In this document: one piece after another, positions 33,652 to 42,630 of the stretch | How the letters are laid out: every line of letters begins with the position of its first letter | Numbering within the stretch: the stretch's first letter is position 1 | Source: an uncultured Pseudomonadota bacterium | Lineage (GTDB): Bacteria; Myxococcota_A; UBA796; SXON01 | Assembly: GCA_903875225.1 (NCBI GenBank) | Contig: CAIQVJ010000120.1 | Span: forward strand, 1-64,000 | Reading direction: 5' to 3' | DNA: 64,000 nucleotides | Position numbers and translations under genes: made by a program | The notes under the pieces: generated by a model | Told to the model about the DNA's origin: nothing | The model's input: only the letters and a program-made list of their open reading frames with translations | The model's database searches: none

Positions 33652-33699
33652 GGGGCGCCTGCTCGCAACCCCATGAACCCCTGCCGCCGGACCCCTGCC

Positions 33700-35007
33700 A
33701 TGCGCATCGTCATCGCGTCACTCCTCCTGCTCCCCGCCTGTACCGGGAAGCCCGATGACACCTTCGTGGACTCGGCGGACAGCGGTTCGGGGGACACGCA
33801 CGACACGCAGAACACCGGGTCCGGGTGCACGCTGGCCGACCCGACGGGCCTCACGGCGCTGCAACTCCAGGGCGGCGGCGACTACGCGGTGCTCTACACC
33901 ACCGACGACAGCCCGCTGATGGGTGACGGGTACGCTGTCGTGGTCTCGATCAAGGGCACCACGGGGTACGGCGGCGTGCCCGTCGTGGCCCCCTACGCCG
34001 CGACCGGGTTCGGCTACCTTCAAGTCTACGTGAACGTGCCCGACGACAACCGCGGGGCGGCGTCGCGCGCTGCGGTGGCGGACACCACGCGGTTCGCGGC
34101 CGGTCTGGAGCCCGATGCGGACGGCTGCTACCTCGCGGATCGGGTGTCGGTCCCGGTCACGGCGTCGGCTCCGTTGCTCTTCGGGAACTCCAACGGCGGG
34201 AACCTCGCGCTCGGCGCGCTCGCGGACACGTCGCTCGACATGCCCGACGTCTCCGGGATCGTGATGTTCGAGACGCCGATCTCCGCGCAGTTCATCGACG
34301 TCGAGCTCGGCGCGGTCGAGCAGGTCAACCCGCTCTACGTCCCCGGCAGCTGTGCCTGGGATCCCGCAACCGGGCTCGGGTGCGCCTATTCGAGCGTGCC
34401 GACGCTGGCCTGGGATCCGCTCTACCAGGACCGGACCGGGGGGCCGATCGGCGCGGTCTACATCGACGGCGACGGTGACGGCGTGAAGGGCGCGCGCGAC
34501 TACCCGATGTTCGGGGTGGATGCCTCGGACTCGCAGATCGCGTTCTCTCCCCGGCTCACCGCCATGATCGTGGACCAGGGGCTGTCCGGGCCTCCGATGC
34601 TCTCGGCCACGGACGCCGACGCGTACTGGGCCGTGCGGGACGGCTCGCGGCTCGCCGCTGCAGCTCTCGACAACCACCCGGGCGTACCGCTCATCTCGGT
34701 GGGCACAGTGGACGACCACGTCGCGGGGGTGTCGGACCACTCGCACGTGACCGGCGCCGCGGAGATCTGGCACGACCTCGGGTCGCCCTTCGTGCGGGTG
34801 AACCCGGCCTCCGTGTACATGGAGCAGGTCGGGGGCGTGGGGCCCGCCTGGACCGACAACCCGCCCAACCTCGACGCCTTCCTCAACAACCCGGAGGTGC
34901 TGATGGAACCCGACGAGGCGGACACGGAGGTGGGTGCCGAGCGCTACAGCGCGGCCGCCCTCATCGAGCTTGCAACGCGCACGGCGAACGACGACTGGTC
35001 GGACTGA
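33700..35007 (+). CDS. Lipoprotein with alpha/beta-hydrolase-like core
   Basis: About 435 residues. ATG 33700 gives MRIVIASLLLLPAC, lipobox Cys14, then an Asp/Ser/Thr-rich linker. LLFGNSNGGNLALGALA (near 165-181) is a nucleophile elbow of G-x-S-x-G type. A later SVGTVDDHVAG and HSHVTGAAEIWHDL could supply Asp and His. IDGDGDGVKGARD looks like a calcium-binding loop. I infer a secreted hydrolase of unknown substrate. Convergent with gmk; 18 nt separate the two stops. Confidence 0.62.
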   Translation: MRIVIASLLLLPACTGKPDDTFVDSADSGSGDTHDTQNTGSGCTLADPTGLTALQLQGGGDYAVLYTTDDSPLMGDGYAVVVSIKGTTGYGGVPVVAPYAATGFGYLQVYVNVPDDNRGAASRAAVADTTRFAAGLEPDADGCYLADRVSVPVTASAPLLFGNSNGGNLALGALADTSLDMPDVSGIVMFETPISAQFIDVELGAVEQVNPLYVPGSCAWDPATGLGCAYSSVPTLAWDPLYQDRTGGPIGAVYIDGDGDGVKGARDYPMFGVDASDSQIAFSPRLTAMIVDQGLSGPPMLSATDADAYWAVRDGSRLAAAALDNHPGVPLISVGTVDDHVAGVSDHSHVTGAAEIWHDLGSPFVRVNPASVYMEQVGGVGPAWTDNPPNLDAFLNNPEVLMEPDEADTEVGAERYSAAALIELATRTANDDWSD

Positions 35008-35025
35008 CCCCGGGGGTGGGCTCGC

Positions 35026-35646
35026 TCAGGAGAAGAGCTTCACCCAGCGCACGCGCCGCGACGTGCGCGAGAGCTCGGCGAGCACGATGGACTCGAGCAC
35101 CCGGGTGGCCATCTCCAGGTCGTCGTTCATGACGAGGTAGTCGTACTCGCCGCATGCCCCGAGCTGCTCCTCGGCTTCGCGGACGCGGCGGGCGATCACC
35201 TCGGCCGAGTCGGTGCCCCGCGCGTCCAGGCGCTGCCGGATGGTCTCGACCGAGGGGGGCAGGATGAACACGGTGACCGCTGCCGGGTGGCTGCGCTGCA
35301 CCTGTCGCGCGCCCTGCACGTCGATGTCGAGCACGACGGAGAGGCCCTGCCTCAGGGCCTCCTCGACGGGCTCGCGAGGCGTCCCGTAGTAGCGGCCGTA
35401 CACCTCGGCGTGTTCGAGGAGGTCGCCGTGGTCGCGCAGCTTCTGGAACGTGGGCACGTCCACATAGAGGTAGTCCACGCCCTCGGCCTCGCCTGCCCGC
35501 ATGGCGCGGGTCGTCGCAGAGACGCTGAAGCGCAGGCCTGGCACCCGCTGGAAGACGCGCTTCAGCAGCGTCGTCTTGCCCGAGCCGCTCGCCCCGGAGA
35601 TCACGAACAGCGCCCCGGACTGGGGCTTCTCCCACGTCGTACTCAC
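35026..35646 (-). CDS. gmk: Guanylate kinase
   Basis: 206 residues, full length. P-loop ISGASGSGKTT, the GMP-binding SVSATTRAMRAGEAEGVDY segment, HAEVYGRYYGTP, and DIDVQGARQV. It phosphorylates GMP to GDP. It follows yicC by 3 nt, the conserved yicC-gmk pair; the rpoZ often found next is absent. Confidence 0.97.
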   Translation of the reverse strand: MSTTWEKPQSGALFVISGASGSGKTTLLKRVFQRVPGLRFSVSATTRAMRAGEAEGVDYLYVDVPTFQKLRDHGDLLEHAEVYGRYYGTPREPVEEALRQGLSVVLDIDVQGARQVQRSHPAAVTVFILPPSVETIRQRLDARGTDSAEVIARRVREAEEQLGACGEYDYLVMNDDLEMATRVLESIVLAELSRTSRRVRWVKLFS

Positions 35647-35649
35647 TGC

Positions 35650-36519
35650 CTACTCCACGTTCTGCGCCTGCTCACGGAGCCGCTCGAGCACGGTCTTCAG
35701 CTCGACGACGCGCGCCGAGACCGCATGCTCCGCGGCCTTGGAGCCGATGGTGTTGACCTCGCGGTTCATCTCCTGGAGCAGGAAGTCCAGGCGTCGCCCG
35801 ACCGGCTCGCTCGCCGAGAGCGCCTCTGCGAACTGGTCGATGTGGCTCCCGAACCGGGCGAGCTCCTCGGCGATGTCTGCCTTGTCCGCCAGGATCGCGG
35901 CCTCCTGGGCCAGCCGCGCCGGGTCGAGCCTGTCGGCCAGGAGCCGAAGCAGCCGCTCCTCGAGCCGGCCCCTCAGCCGCTCGGCCACTCCCTCCGCGTG
36001 GAAGCTCACCTCCGCGCGGAGCCGGAGCGCATCCCCGAGGTGGCGCTCCAGATCGGCGCGCAGCGCCTCGCCCTCTGCAACCCGCATACGGTCGAGATCC
36101 TCTGCGGCGCCCAGCAGCGCTGTCTCCAGGAGGTCCCACTCCGCCAGGGCGTCCGGCTCGGCATCGGCCGTCATCAACACGCCCGGTTGCGCGAGAACGA
36201 ATTCGAGCGGGGGGATGGCTTCGACCTGCAGTCGGTTGGCGATCTCGAGCGCCGCCCGGCGGTACTGTTCGACGAGCGCCAGGTCGGGCACGATGCGGCT
36301 GTACCCATCCGTGGAGCTGCGCCGGACGGTCACGTCGAGCCGACCCCGGTGGATGGTCTCCCGCAGCAGGTTCTGGGCTCGTGGCTCCAGCACGTTGTAC
36401 TCGCGCGGCAGGCGGAGCTGTACGTCGCGAAACCGGTTGTTGACGGACTTCATCTCCACGACGAGCGTGAGATTGCCGTTGGAGGCTTCAGCCCGTCCAA
36501 ATCCTGTCATCGACTTCAT
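35650..36519 (-). CDS. yicC: YicC family endoribonuclease-like protein
   Basis: 289 residues with the family start MKSMTGFGRAE, the SVNNRFRDVQLRLP segment, GRLDVTV, and the C-terminal signature around DFLLQEMNREVNTIGSKA. YicC proteins are linked to RNA turnover (E. coli YicC acts as an RNase). ATG 36519 is set by the family N-terminus and a GGAG site. It overlaps the preceding small gene by 4 nt. Confidence 0.95.
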   Translation of the reverse strand: MKSMTGFGRAEASNGNLTLVVEMKSVNNRFRDVQLRLPREYNVLEPRAQNLLRETIHRGRLDVTVRRSSTDGYSRIVPDLALVEQYRRAALEIANRLQVEAIPPLEFVLAQPGVLMTADAEPDALAEWDLLETALLGAAEDLDRMRVAEGEALRADLERHLGDALRLRAEVSFHAEGVAERLRGRLEERLLRLLADRLDPARLAQEAAILADKADIAEELARFGSHIDQFAEALSASEPVGRRLDFLLQEMNREVNTIGSKAAEHAVSARVVELKTVLERLREQAQNVE

Positions 36520-36815
36520 GTCGGCTCCATCCCGGGTTCCCACCAGTCCGCCGATTGTCCCCGGGCCTGCAGCAGTTCGGCCGCCGCTGCCGCCCGCCAA
36601 GGCTCCGGAGCGGTCACCACCACGTGCGGCGCGCGTACGTCGGAGAGGCCGATCATGCCGACCTCGGCGAGGTCGAGGACCAGCGCGGTTCCCGGGTCCG
36701 CCACCGCCCGCGCCATCCGGGCCGGAACGTCCGCCGCCGGCTCGGGCGCTACCACAGGGGCTGCCGGTCGCGGCTGCGGGCGCAGCAGGGAGCGGATGCG
36801 GTCACGGAGCGCCAT
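36516..36815 (-). CDS. Small hypothetical protein upstream of yicC
   Basis: 99 residues: a basic start (MALRDRIRSLLRPQPRP), a Pro/Ala segment, then an alpha/beta piece with LVLDLAEVGMIGLSDV and PHVVVTAPEPWRAAAAAELL. Not recognised. The 4-nt ATGA overlap with yicC supports it as a real, co-translated gene. Its start codon shares two bases with the ATG of the divergent lipoprotein (CATG at 36813-36816). Confidence 0.55.
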   Translation of the reverse strand: MALRDRIRSLLRPQPRPAAPVVAPEPAADVPARMARAVADPGTALVLDLAEVGMIGLSDVRAPHVVVTAPEPWRAAAAAELLQARGQSADWWEPGMEPT

Positions 36816-37479
36816 GTCGACCGATAACCCGGAGGGTCGGGCTGCCACGGGGTTATCGGGCGGTGTGTGGTTGCTCCTCGCGTGTACGGATCCTGGCCTG
36901 CAGGCCACCGTCGGCGACGTGGACCCGGGCACCGCCCACGTGGTGGAACTGGCGCTGGACCCGGGGCGCTTCGAGGACGGCGCCTGGGTCTCGGAGCCCG
37001 GTGGGGACACGATCGTCGAGCCCACGGTGGTGCAGATTGGTGAGCGCGCCGAGGCATCCCTGGAGGCAGGAGATCACGTCGCCATCGTTCGCAGGAGGTG
37101 CGGTCCCGTACGCGTGCCCTTCTCGGTGCTCCCCACCACGGCGATCGTCTCGCTACCCTACCCGCGGTGCGGCGAGGCCGGGCCCCGAGGGCTCATGGCC
37201 GCCGACGATGTCGCAGCGATGCACGGCATCGGCCTCTTCCTCGACTGGCCGGTCTCCGGCCCCGACGGGGTGTGGGCGACGTTCGAGGATGCGAGGGCGG
37301 CGTGCGCCTGGTACGGGCGGGGGCTGCCTGCCGGGGGGGCCGCCGATCCCGGCGGTCGCGACGGGATCGGCGTGTGGATGGCCGACGGCACCGTCAGCGG
37401 CGGGGTGGTCCCGGCCCCGGTGCCCCTGGAGGCCCGCGATCACACAATCGGCGTCGCATGCCGTTCAGAACCGCTTTGA
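36814..37479 (+). CDS. Putative small lipoprotein
   Basis: Up to 221 residues. LLLAC gives a lipobox-like cysteine at about 24, but the preceding region (MSTDNPEGRAATGL...) is polar and unlike a normal signal, and a 10-nt inverted repeat lies within these codons. The true start may be a later GTG (36865) or the protein may not be a lipoprotein. The mature part is beta-rich with three further cysteines and no known motif. Divergent from the yicC operon. Confidence 0.5.
   Translation: MSTDNPEGRAATGLSGGVWLLLACTDPGLQATVGDVDPGTAHVVELALDPGRFEDGAWVSEPGGDTIVEPTVVQIGERAEASLEAGDHVAIVRRRCGPVRVPFSVLPTTAIVSLPYPRCGEAGPRGLMAADDVAAMHGIGLFLDWPVSGPDGVWATFEDARAACAWYGRGLPAGGAADPGGRDGIGVWMADGTVSGGVVPAPVPLEARDHTIGVACRSEPL
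36821..36859. promoter_or_regulatory. 10-nt inverted repeat between divergent genes
   Basis: CCGATAACCC (36821-36830) and GGGTTATCGG (36850-36859) are perfect complements 19 nt apart, starting 6 nt upstream of the minus-strand hypothetical gene. Spacing puts the half-site centres about 29 bp apart, near three helical turns, as for a dimeric regulator. It favours a downstream start for the plus-strand gene. Confidence 0.45.
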
Positions 37480-37538
37480 TCAACCCACAGGATCGGCTAA
37501 GGTGCCGCGCCCTGTCCAGCCCGCCTTCTGGAGCGCCG

Positions 37539-38411
37539 ATGTCCCGTTCGACCCCCACCGCCCTGTTGATCGCCGTGGCCTTCGTCCTCCCCGGCTGCGC
37601 CACCTGGATCGACCAGGAGCCCGGCTGCACGTTCGACGTGTTTGACTGGTCGGACGACCTGCTCTCGAACATCATGAGCGGGGACGGCTCCGGTGCCTTC
37701 GACTATGACCCGGAGGACACCCCGCGGAACAACATCAAGGGGTCCTACGACGTGGACAGCGGGGACTACATGTGGTCCATCGACTACGCGGCCTCCTACT
37801 TCATCATCGATGGCAAGGTCTCCGGCTACGGCACGGCCTACCACAACGGCGATCTCGACATCCTGCAGGCCACCACCTCCACCGACGTGCTCGGTGCGCA
37901 GTTCGTGGTGAACGAGCGCACGCGGCGGGAGGGCTGCAAGATGACATCGGAGCTCTGGTCCCAGGACGACCAGAGCGACCTCCTCACCCAGGTCGGCACC
38001 TACAAGAGCGCGAGCGACTACGAGTGGTCGGCCGACGTGAGCGGCTACACCTACAAGGGTAGCTGGCACGCGAACCTCTCGCGCACCGAGACCCTCGTCG
38101 CCGACGATGGGAGCTACAGCTCGCAGATCACGACGAAGCCGGAGGGCACGGCCTCGGGCGACATCGCGTTCACACAGGGCGGCTACGATTTTTCGGGGAC
38201 GTACAAGCGCCGCTTCGACGGGGGGGTCGAGGAGGCGCTCACCGAGACCAAGAACGGCGACGCTGTGGCGACGATCGCGACCGACTACAACTACGACGGT
38301 TCCGGGACCGAGACGCAGAGCTACGCCGACGGCACCCGCTGCGATTTCACGACGACTGCGGACCAGACCTGCAGCTACACCTGCTCGGACGGTAGCAGCG
38401 GGGGCTGCTGA
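37539..38411 (+). CDS. Tyr/Asp-rich lipoprotein of unknown function
   Basis: 290 residues: signal peptide with lipobox VLPGC (Cys20), then a repetitive beta-rich chain with many Gly-Ser-Tyr and Asp-Tyr turns (AFDYDPEDTP, GSYDVDSGDYMWSIDY, GYGTAYHNGDLDI), and cysteines clustered at the C-terminus (RCDF, CSYTCS, GGC). No family recognised. GGAG lies upstream of ATG 37539. Base use is typical of the window. Confidence 0.65.
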   Translation: MSRSTPTALLIAVAFVLPGCATWIDQEPGCTFDVFDWSDDLLSNIMSGDGSGAFDYDPEDTPRNNIKGSYDVDSGDYMWSIDYAASYFIIDGKVSGYGTAYHNGDLDILQATTSTDVLGAQFVVNERTRREGCKMTSELWSQDDQSDLLTQVGTYKSASDYEWSADVSGYTYKGSWHANLSRTETLVADDGSYSSQITTKPEGTASGDIAFTQGGYDFSGTYKRRFDGGVEEALTETKNGDAVATIATDYNYDGSGTETQSYADGTRCDFTTTADQTCSYTCSDGSSGGC

Positions 38412-38430
38412 GCGCTCGGGGAACAGGCGT

Positions 38431-38445
38431 CGGGGCCGGGCCCCG
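38431..38445. terminator. Hairpin between convergent genes
   Basis: CGGGGC-CGG-GCCCCG, 6-nt stem with a 3-nt loop, in the 37-nt gap between two convergent genes. No U-tract on either side. It may end both transcripts with help from Rho. Confidence 0.35.
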
Positions 38446-38448
38446 GGG

Positions 38449-39705
38449 CTACTTCGAGGCGCTGAACGTGTCGATCACGTTCCCGCTCATGTCGTACGCC
38501 GTGAGCGCCAGACTGCCGCCGTCGATCTCGACGAGCACCCAGTTGTTGTCGGCCACCGCCGCCGTGGTGAAGCTCTGCGACATGTCGTTGCCATACAGGT
38601 CGGCGCCCGCCCCTGCGCTGACCACGTAGGTCGTGCCGTTCGCGACGTCGGTCTGCTGCCCGCCGCGGAGCGGCACGCTGCGCTCGTAGTTGTGGTTGTG
38701 ACCGGCGAGATCGAGGACGACGCCGTTCTCCTCCTCGATCGGTGACCACGCTGTCTGCAGCATGGTGTTCGAGCCATGGGTCGTGCAGGAGGAGTAGGCG
38801 GGCTGGTGGTGATCGACGATCTTCCACGTGGCGGTGGACGCCTTCAGGTCCTGGTCCATGAAGGTGGCCTGCGCATCGATGTCGCTGGGGGTGACCACGG
38901 TGTCGTTCAGGTAGACGAAATGCGTGTTCGCGTAGGTGAAGCTCCACCACTGCTCGTTGTCCGGCTGCGCGAAGAGGCCGAAGAAGGGCTGGGCCAGGAA
39001 CTCGTGGTTGCCATGGGCCACGTAGATGGGGTGCCTGTCGATGAACCCGTGGCCCTCGTCGAGCCAGGCGCCCCACTCGTTCAGATCCGACCCGATGTCG
39101 ATCGCGTCGCCGGAGAACAGGTAGAAGTCGGGGGCGAAGGCATCTGCGGCGGCGAGGATCTCGCCCCACACGCCTTCGTTGTCGCGGGAGTCGCCTGCCA
39201 CCACGAAGCGGAACGGCCCCGTGGTGCCCGGCTCCGGTGCGGTCACGAACGTGAGGTCGTCCGACCAGTGGCCCTCCCCGCCGACCCGGTAGTGGTAGGT
39301 CGTGGCCGGGGTGAGCCCGCAGACGTGGACCTCGTGGACCCGGCCGAAGTCCTCGCCGTTCAGGAGCATGAAGCTGGCGCCCGCCGTGGTGAGCCCGTAG
39401 TTCGTGTCGACGCCGACCTGGACCTCGGAGGCGAAGGTGGCGGTGTCCGTCAGCCACACGAACGCCATCGTCGTGGAGGGCTCGCCGCTCCAGGAGAGGT
39501 GGACGCGGGTGGGGTCTGGGGCCGTCCCGAAGTCGGCGGCATCGACGTCTGCGGGCACGGGATCGCTGGTGTCGGTGCCCGACTTCGGGACGTAGATGGC
39601 CCCGCCACACTCGTCAGCCGGGGTGCCGCTGTCACCGGTCGACTTCTGGATGCTGTGGCAGCCGAGCAGCATCGCGGGGGCAAGCAGGAGGAGCGCGCGC
39701 TTCAA
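38449..39705 (-). CDS. Purple-acid-phosphatase-like metallophosphoesterase lipoprotein
   Basis: 418 residues. Lipobox MLLGC (Cys16), Asp/Ser/Thr linker, a fibronectin-III-like domain (about 60-155) as in purple acid phosphatases, then the metallophosphoesterase domain: FVVAGDSRD, FSGDAIDIG, VAHGNHEF, DHHQPAYSS and GHNHNYERS supply the five metal-ligand blocks. It should hydrolyse phosphoesters outside the cytoplasm. Its start overlaps the stop of the upstream porin gene by 4 nt, suggesting uptake of the phosphate it frees. Confidence 0.88.
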   Translation of the reverse strand: MKRALLLLAPAMLLGCHSIQKSTGDSGTPADECGGAIYVPKSGTDTSDPVPADVDAADFGTAPDPTRVHLSWSGEPSTTMAFVWLTDTATFASEVQVGVDTNYGLTTAGASFMLLNGEDFGRVHEVHVCGLTPATTYHYRVGGEGHWSDDLTFVTAPEPGTTGPFRFVVAGDSRDNEGVWGEILAAADAFAPDFYLFSGDAIDIGSDLNEWGAWLDEGHGFIDRHPIYVAHGNHEFLAQPFFGLFAQPDNEQWWSFTYANTHFVYLNDTVVTPSDIDAQATFMDQDLKASTATWKIVDHHQPAYSSCTTHGSNTMLQTAWSPIEEENGVVLDLAGHNHNYERSVPLRGGQQTDVANGTTYVVSAGAGADLYGNDMSQSFTTAAVADNNWVLVEIDGGSLALTAYDMSGNVIDTFSASK

Positions 39706-40772
39706 AATCGTGCCGTGGCTGCCGCAGTGAGCCTGTCGTTCAGAAAGTCCACACCTTCGAGCTCTTGAAAATGCGAGTACGCAAGCTGTAGCTTGACGTC
39801 GTGGAACGGACGGGGCGCGCCCATCCAGTAGAGGTTCGCACCACCGGTGATCTCCCGGGTGGCCGGTTGCACCTGGCCCGCGGGATCCCCCACCATCTGG
39901 TCGTCCGGCTCGGACTGGCCCAGCCGCGCGACCACCTGGACGTGGTCCTTCAGCCAGGGGGCAGGGATGTAGGTCGCGGCCGTTCCGTACCAGCCCACCT
40001 GCGTGTAGTCGGTCACCGAGGCATTGGCGAAGCCGTGCTGTCCGAGCAGGAGCTCACCCTGCAGCGAGACCACGTTCCAGGCGAACTGCAGCTCGCCCGC
40101 GTACTGGTTGATCTCCTCGGAGGAGTCGCCGTCCCCGAGCCAGTTGTACGTCCAGCCTCCCCCGACGCCCAGGTACAGGGTTCCGTCTGTGCCTTCGAAG
40201 GTGGTGCTGCGCGCCCCGAAGGGCGTGACCAGGCCGCGGACCGCGTAGAGGTACTTCTGGTTCACGTTCTGGAGCCGGTTGGCTCCCTCGCCGTTGAACG
40301 CGCCGAGCTGCACGCTGGCGTAGGTCTTCTCCCGGATGGGAAGCGCGCCGGTGAGCATGAAGCCGAGGTCGCGAGCGGTCATGTCCGTGTAGACCAGCGG
40401 GACGGACGGCAGCAGGTGGCGCGTGTCGGCGGCGAGGTAGCCCACTCCGTACGGCACCTTGAACTGGCCCATGTCCAGGCGGAGGAACGGGGCCGGCTTG
40501 TACCAGATCACCCCGTCCTTCAGGGATGGCTGTGGGGTGAGCTCCAGCTCCACGTGCGCGCCGAGCGGGGCAGCGCGAAAGCCCGCATCCACGCCGAGTC
40601 TGGCCGCCAGCTGAAAGCCGTCCTGCGCGCTGATCGCCGCCGGGTCGTCCTGGATCCAGCTGAAGGAGGGCACGACGTACCCGTAGGGCACGACCGTGAA
40701 CGGCGGTCCGCTGGCGTCTGCGGAGGGGGCCTGGGCTTCTGCGAGGGTGGCCGAGAGCAGGGCGAACAGCAT
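39702..40772 (-). CDS. Phosphate-selective porin (OprO/OprP-like)
   Basis: 356 residues. A signal peptide ends near AEA (13), followed by an outer-membrane barrel with the OprP-family pattern: FRLDMGQFKVPYG-type segment near 100, DLGFMLTGALP, and a C-terminal Phe (AAATARF). ATG 40772 is used; the region upstream encodes the divergent acyltransferase. OprP porins form anion/phosphate channels. First gene of an operon with the phosphatase. Specificity for phosphate is inferred from this pairing and the fold. Confidence 0.78.
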   Translation of the reverse strand: MLFALLSATLAEAQAPSADASGPPFTVVPYGYVVPSFSWIQDDPAAISAQDGFQLAARLGVDAGFRAAPLGAHVELELTPQPSLKDGVIWYKPAPFLRLDMGQFKVPYGVGYLAADTRHLLPSVPLVYTDMTARDLGFMLTGALPIREKTYASVQLGAFNGEGANRLQNVNQKYLYAVRGLVTPFGARSTTFEGTDGTLYLGVGGGWTYNWLGDGDSSEEINQYAGELQFAWNVVSLQGELLLGQHGFANASVTDYTQVGWYGTAATYIPAPWLKDHVQVVARLGQSEPDDQMVGDPAGQVQPATREITGGANLYWMGAPRPFHDVKLQLAYSHFQELEGVDFLNDRLTAAATARF

Positions 40773-40827
40773 CGGTTCGAGGCTAACGCAGCCAACCGGC
40801 GCGGGACTGCGCCGGATACGCAGCCGG

Positions 40828-41433
40828 ATGGTCCGTCGCCGCGATGTCGCCTCTGCACTGCTCGGCTGGGGGTGTGCCGTGGCGGTCCGCCTGCTCGCTT
40901 TCACCTGGCGCGTGGAGCGCGAGGCGTGGCCGGTGGGGGGTGCCAGCGTCGTCGCGTTCTGGCACGGCGAGCTCGTGCCCATGGTCGCGCTGCATCGGGA
41001 TCCCTCGTTGACCGGCGGTGCGCCGCTGGTCGGCCTCGCGAGCCAGTCGAGCGATGGGGAGATCGTTGCGGCCGCGCTCCGAGCGCTCGGGTACCGGGTC
41101 ATCCGGGGCTCGAGCTCGCGGGGCGGTGCGACGGCGTTGCGGGCCGCGGCCCGGGCGTTGGCGGACGGACAGAGCCCCGCGCTCGCGGTGGATGGTCCGC
41201 GGGGCCCTGCGGGCGTTGCCCAGCCCGGTGCCGAGGCCCTGGCCACACGGGCCGGGATGCCGATCGTGTGGGGTCGCGTGGAGGCGAACGGCTGGCGGGC
41301 GGGTAGCTGGGATCGGACGCTGCTGCCCTGGCCGTTTGCGAAGGTGCGGGTGCGGTACGGCGTGTGGCGGGCGGGTGAACACGTGGGGCTGACGGAGCGG
41401 TTGTCGGCGGGGGACGACCTCACCCCGTCTTGA
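40828..41433 (+). CDS. DUF374 lysophospholipid-acyltransferase-like protein
   Basis: 201 residues. FWHGELVPM supplies the His motif, SQSSDGEIVAAALRALGY and VIRGSSSRGG follow, and AVDGPRGPAG is the third block; together these define the DUF374 branch of the LPLAT superfamily, usually linked to lipid A or phospholipid acylation. It starts 55 nt from the divergent porin gene. Its stop overlaps the convergent PAP2 gene by 14 nt. Confidence 0.85.
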   Translation: MVRRRDVASALLGWGCAVAVRLLAFTWRVEREAWPVGGASVVAFWHGELVPMVALHRDPSLTGGAPLVGLASQSSDGEIVAAALRALGYRVIRGSSSRGGATALRAAARALADGQSPALAVDGPRGPAGVAQPGAEALATRAGMPIVWGRVEANGWRAGSWDRTLLPWPFAKVRVRYGVWRAGEHVGLTERLSAGDDLTPS

Positions 41434-41971
41434 GGATCCGGTCCGTGAGCCGCCGCATCGTGATGCCCAGGAACGCGCCGACGCTCCAGCCGGCGAGTAT
41501 GTCCCCAGGCCAGTGTTGACCGTCCACCACGCGGCTGACCCCGATGAGCCCGGCGACCACCGCAAGGACCGGGCTCTGGATGGCCGCCGCGACGGCGCCG
41601 CTGTTGGAGGCGTGCGAACTGGGCATGCTCATGCCCGAGCCGCACGGCAGCGGAGGCGGGACCTCGGTCACACCGATCTGGCAGGGGCGCGGCTCCGCGA
41701 ACAGGGGTTTGAGCACGCGGCTGCAGAGCGGATCCGAGATCGCGACCGCCAGTGCGGCCGCCAGCAGGGCGCTCGCTGCACGGCGCAGGATCCCGTCGAG
41801 GGTCGCGGCACGTCCCTTCGCCACCCGGACGCTGAGGTACACACGGGTGCAGATCACCAGGACGACCAGAACGCCCAGCCACGGCCCCGCCGCACTCGAG
41901 CCCAGCCACACCCAGAGCGGGGCCCAGGCCCCCTGCGACCACGCGTTCAGCCGCTCGGTCAGATCCCCCAA
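41420..41971 (-). CDS. PAP2-family membrane phosphatase
   Basis: 183 residues with the three PAP2 motifs: KPLFAEPRP (KX6RP), PSSHA, and SRVVDGQHWPGD (SRX5HX3D). Five or so transmembrane helices are visible (for example LGVLVVLVICTRVYL and ALLAAALAVAISDPL). It probably dephosphorylates a lipid phosphate such as undecaprenyl or phosphatidylglycerol phosphate. I use TTG 41971, which has AAGGTGG upstream and overlaps the msrA stop; a GTG about 22 codons later is the alternative. It is coupled to msrA. Confidence 0.82.
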   Translation of the reverse strand: MGDLTERLNAWSQGAWAPLWVWLGSSAAGPWLGVLVVLVICTRVYLSVRVAKGRAATLDGILRRAASALLAAALAVAISDPLCSRVLKPLFAEPRPCQIGVTEVPPPLPCGSGMSMPSSHASNSGAVAAAIQSPVLAVVAGLIGVSRVVDGQHWPGDILAGWSVGAFLGITMRRLTDRILKTG

Positions 41972-42615
41972 AGCAGCGCCACCTTCGCGTCGCGGCCGCA
42001 GCCGAGCCGGTAGCTCGTGTACCGGCCGGGGGTCGTCTCGTGGAAGTCCTGGTGGTAGTTCTCGGCCGCGTAGAACGGCGTGCCTACCGGGTAGATCTCG
42101 GTCACCACCGGTGCCGGTAGCCGGTGACCTGCATCGAGCGCGGCCTTCGCGGCTTTCGCCGTCGCCTCCTGCGCGGCGTCCAGGGGGAAGATCGCTGTCT
42201 GGTAGGGCTCGCCGCGGTCGCAGAACTGCCCGCCCGCGTCGGTCGGATCGACATGGTGCCAGAACCAGTCGAGCACCTGCGCGTAGTCGAGCTTCGTGGA
42301 ATCGAACACCACGCGTACGGCTTCGTGGTGACCGGTGGTGTCGGAGCCCACCTGTTCGTACGTGGGGTCTTTCACGTGACCGCCGGCATACCCCGAGGTC
42401 GTGGCGACGACCCCGCCGAGCTTGTCGAAGTCGGACTCCATGCACCAGAAGCAGCCACCTGCGAAGACCGCGACCTGCTGGTTCGCGGCGGCCTGCGGAA
42501 TCGGCGCCGGGGCGTTCGGATCCAGCGCGGGAGTGCCCGGGGACGCTGCGGGGGAGGACGAGCACGCAGCGGTGAACGCAACTACCGCGAGCAGGAGAAT
42601 CCGTGGGAAACGCAT
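41959..42615 (-). CDS. msrA: Peptide methionine sulfoxide reductase A, lipoprotein form
   Basis: 218 residues. Signal peptide with lipobox TAAC (Cys18), a Pro/Ala linker to about 48, then a complete MsrA domain: GCFWC with catalytic Cys55, GYAGGHVKDPTYEQV, GHHEAVRVVFD, QFCDRGEPYQTAIF, and a C-terminal LGCGRD cysteine likely to be resolving. It reduces Met-S-sulfoxide. The lipoprotein signal puts it in the periplasm, unlike most MsrA. Divergent from the exported msrB. Confidence 0.93.
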   Translation of the reverse strand: MRFPRILLLAVVAFTAACSSSPAASPGTPALDPNAPAPIPQAAANQQVAVFAGGCFWCMESDFDKLGGVVATTSGYAGGHVKDPTYEQVGSDTTGHHEAVRVVFDSTKLDYAQVLDWFWHHVDPTDAGGQFCDRGEPYQTAIFPLDAAQEATAKAAKAALDAGHRLPAPVVTEIYPVGTPFYAAENYHQDFHETTPGRYTSYRLGCGRDAKVALLWGI

Positions 42616-42630
42616 GTCGCCAACCTAATC

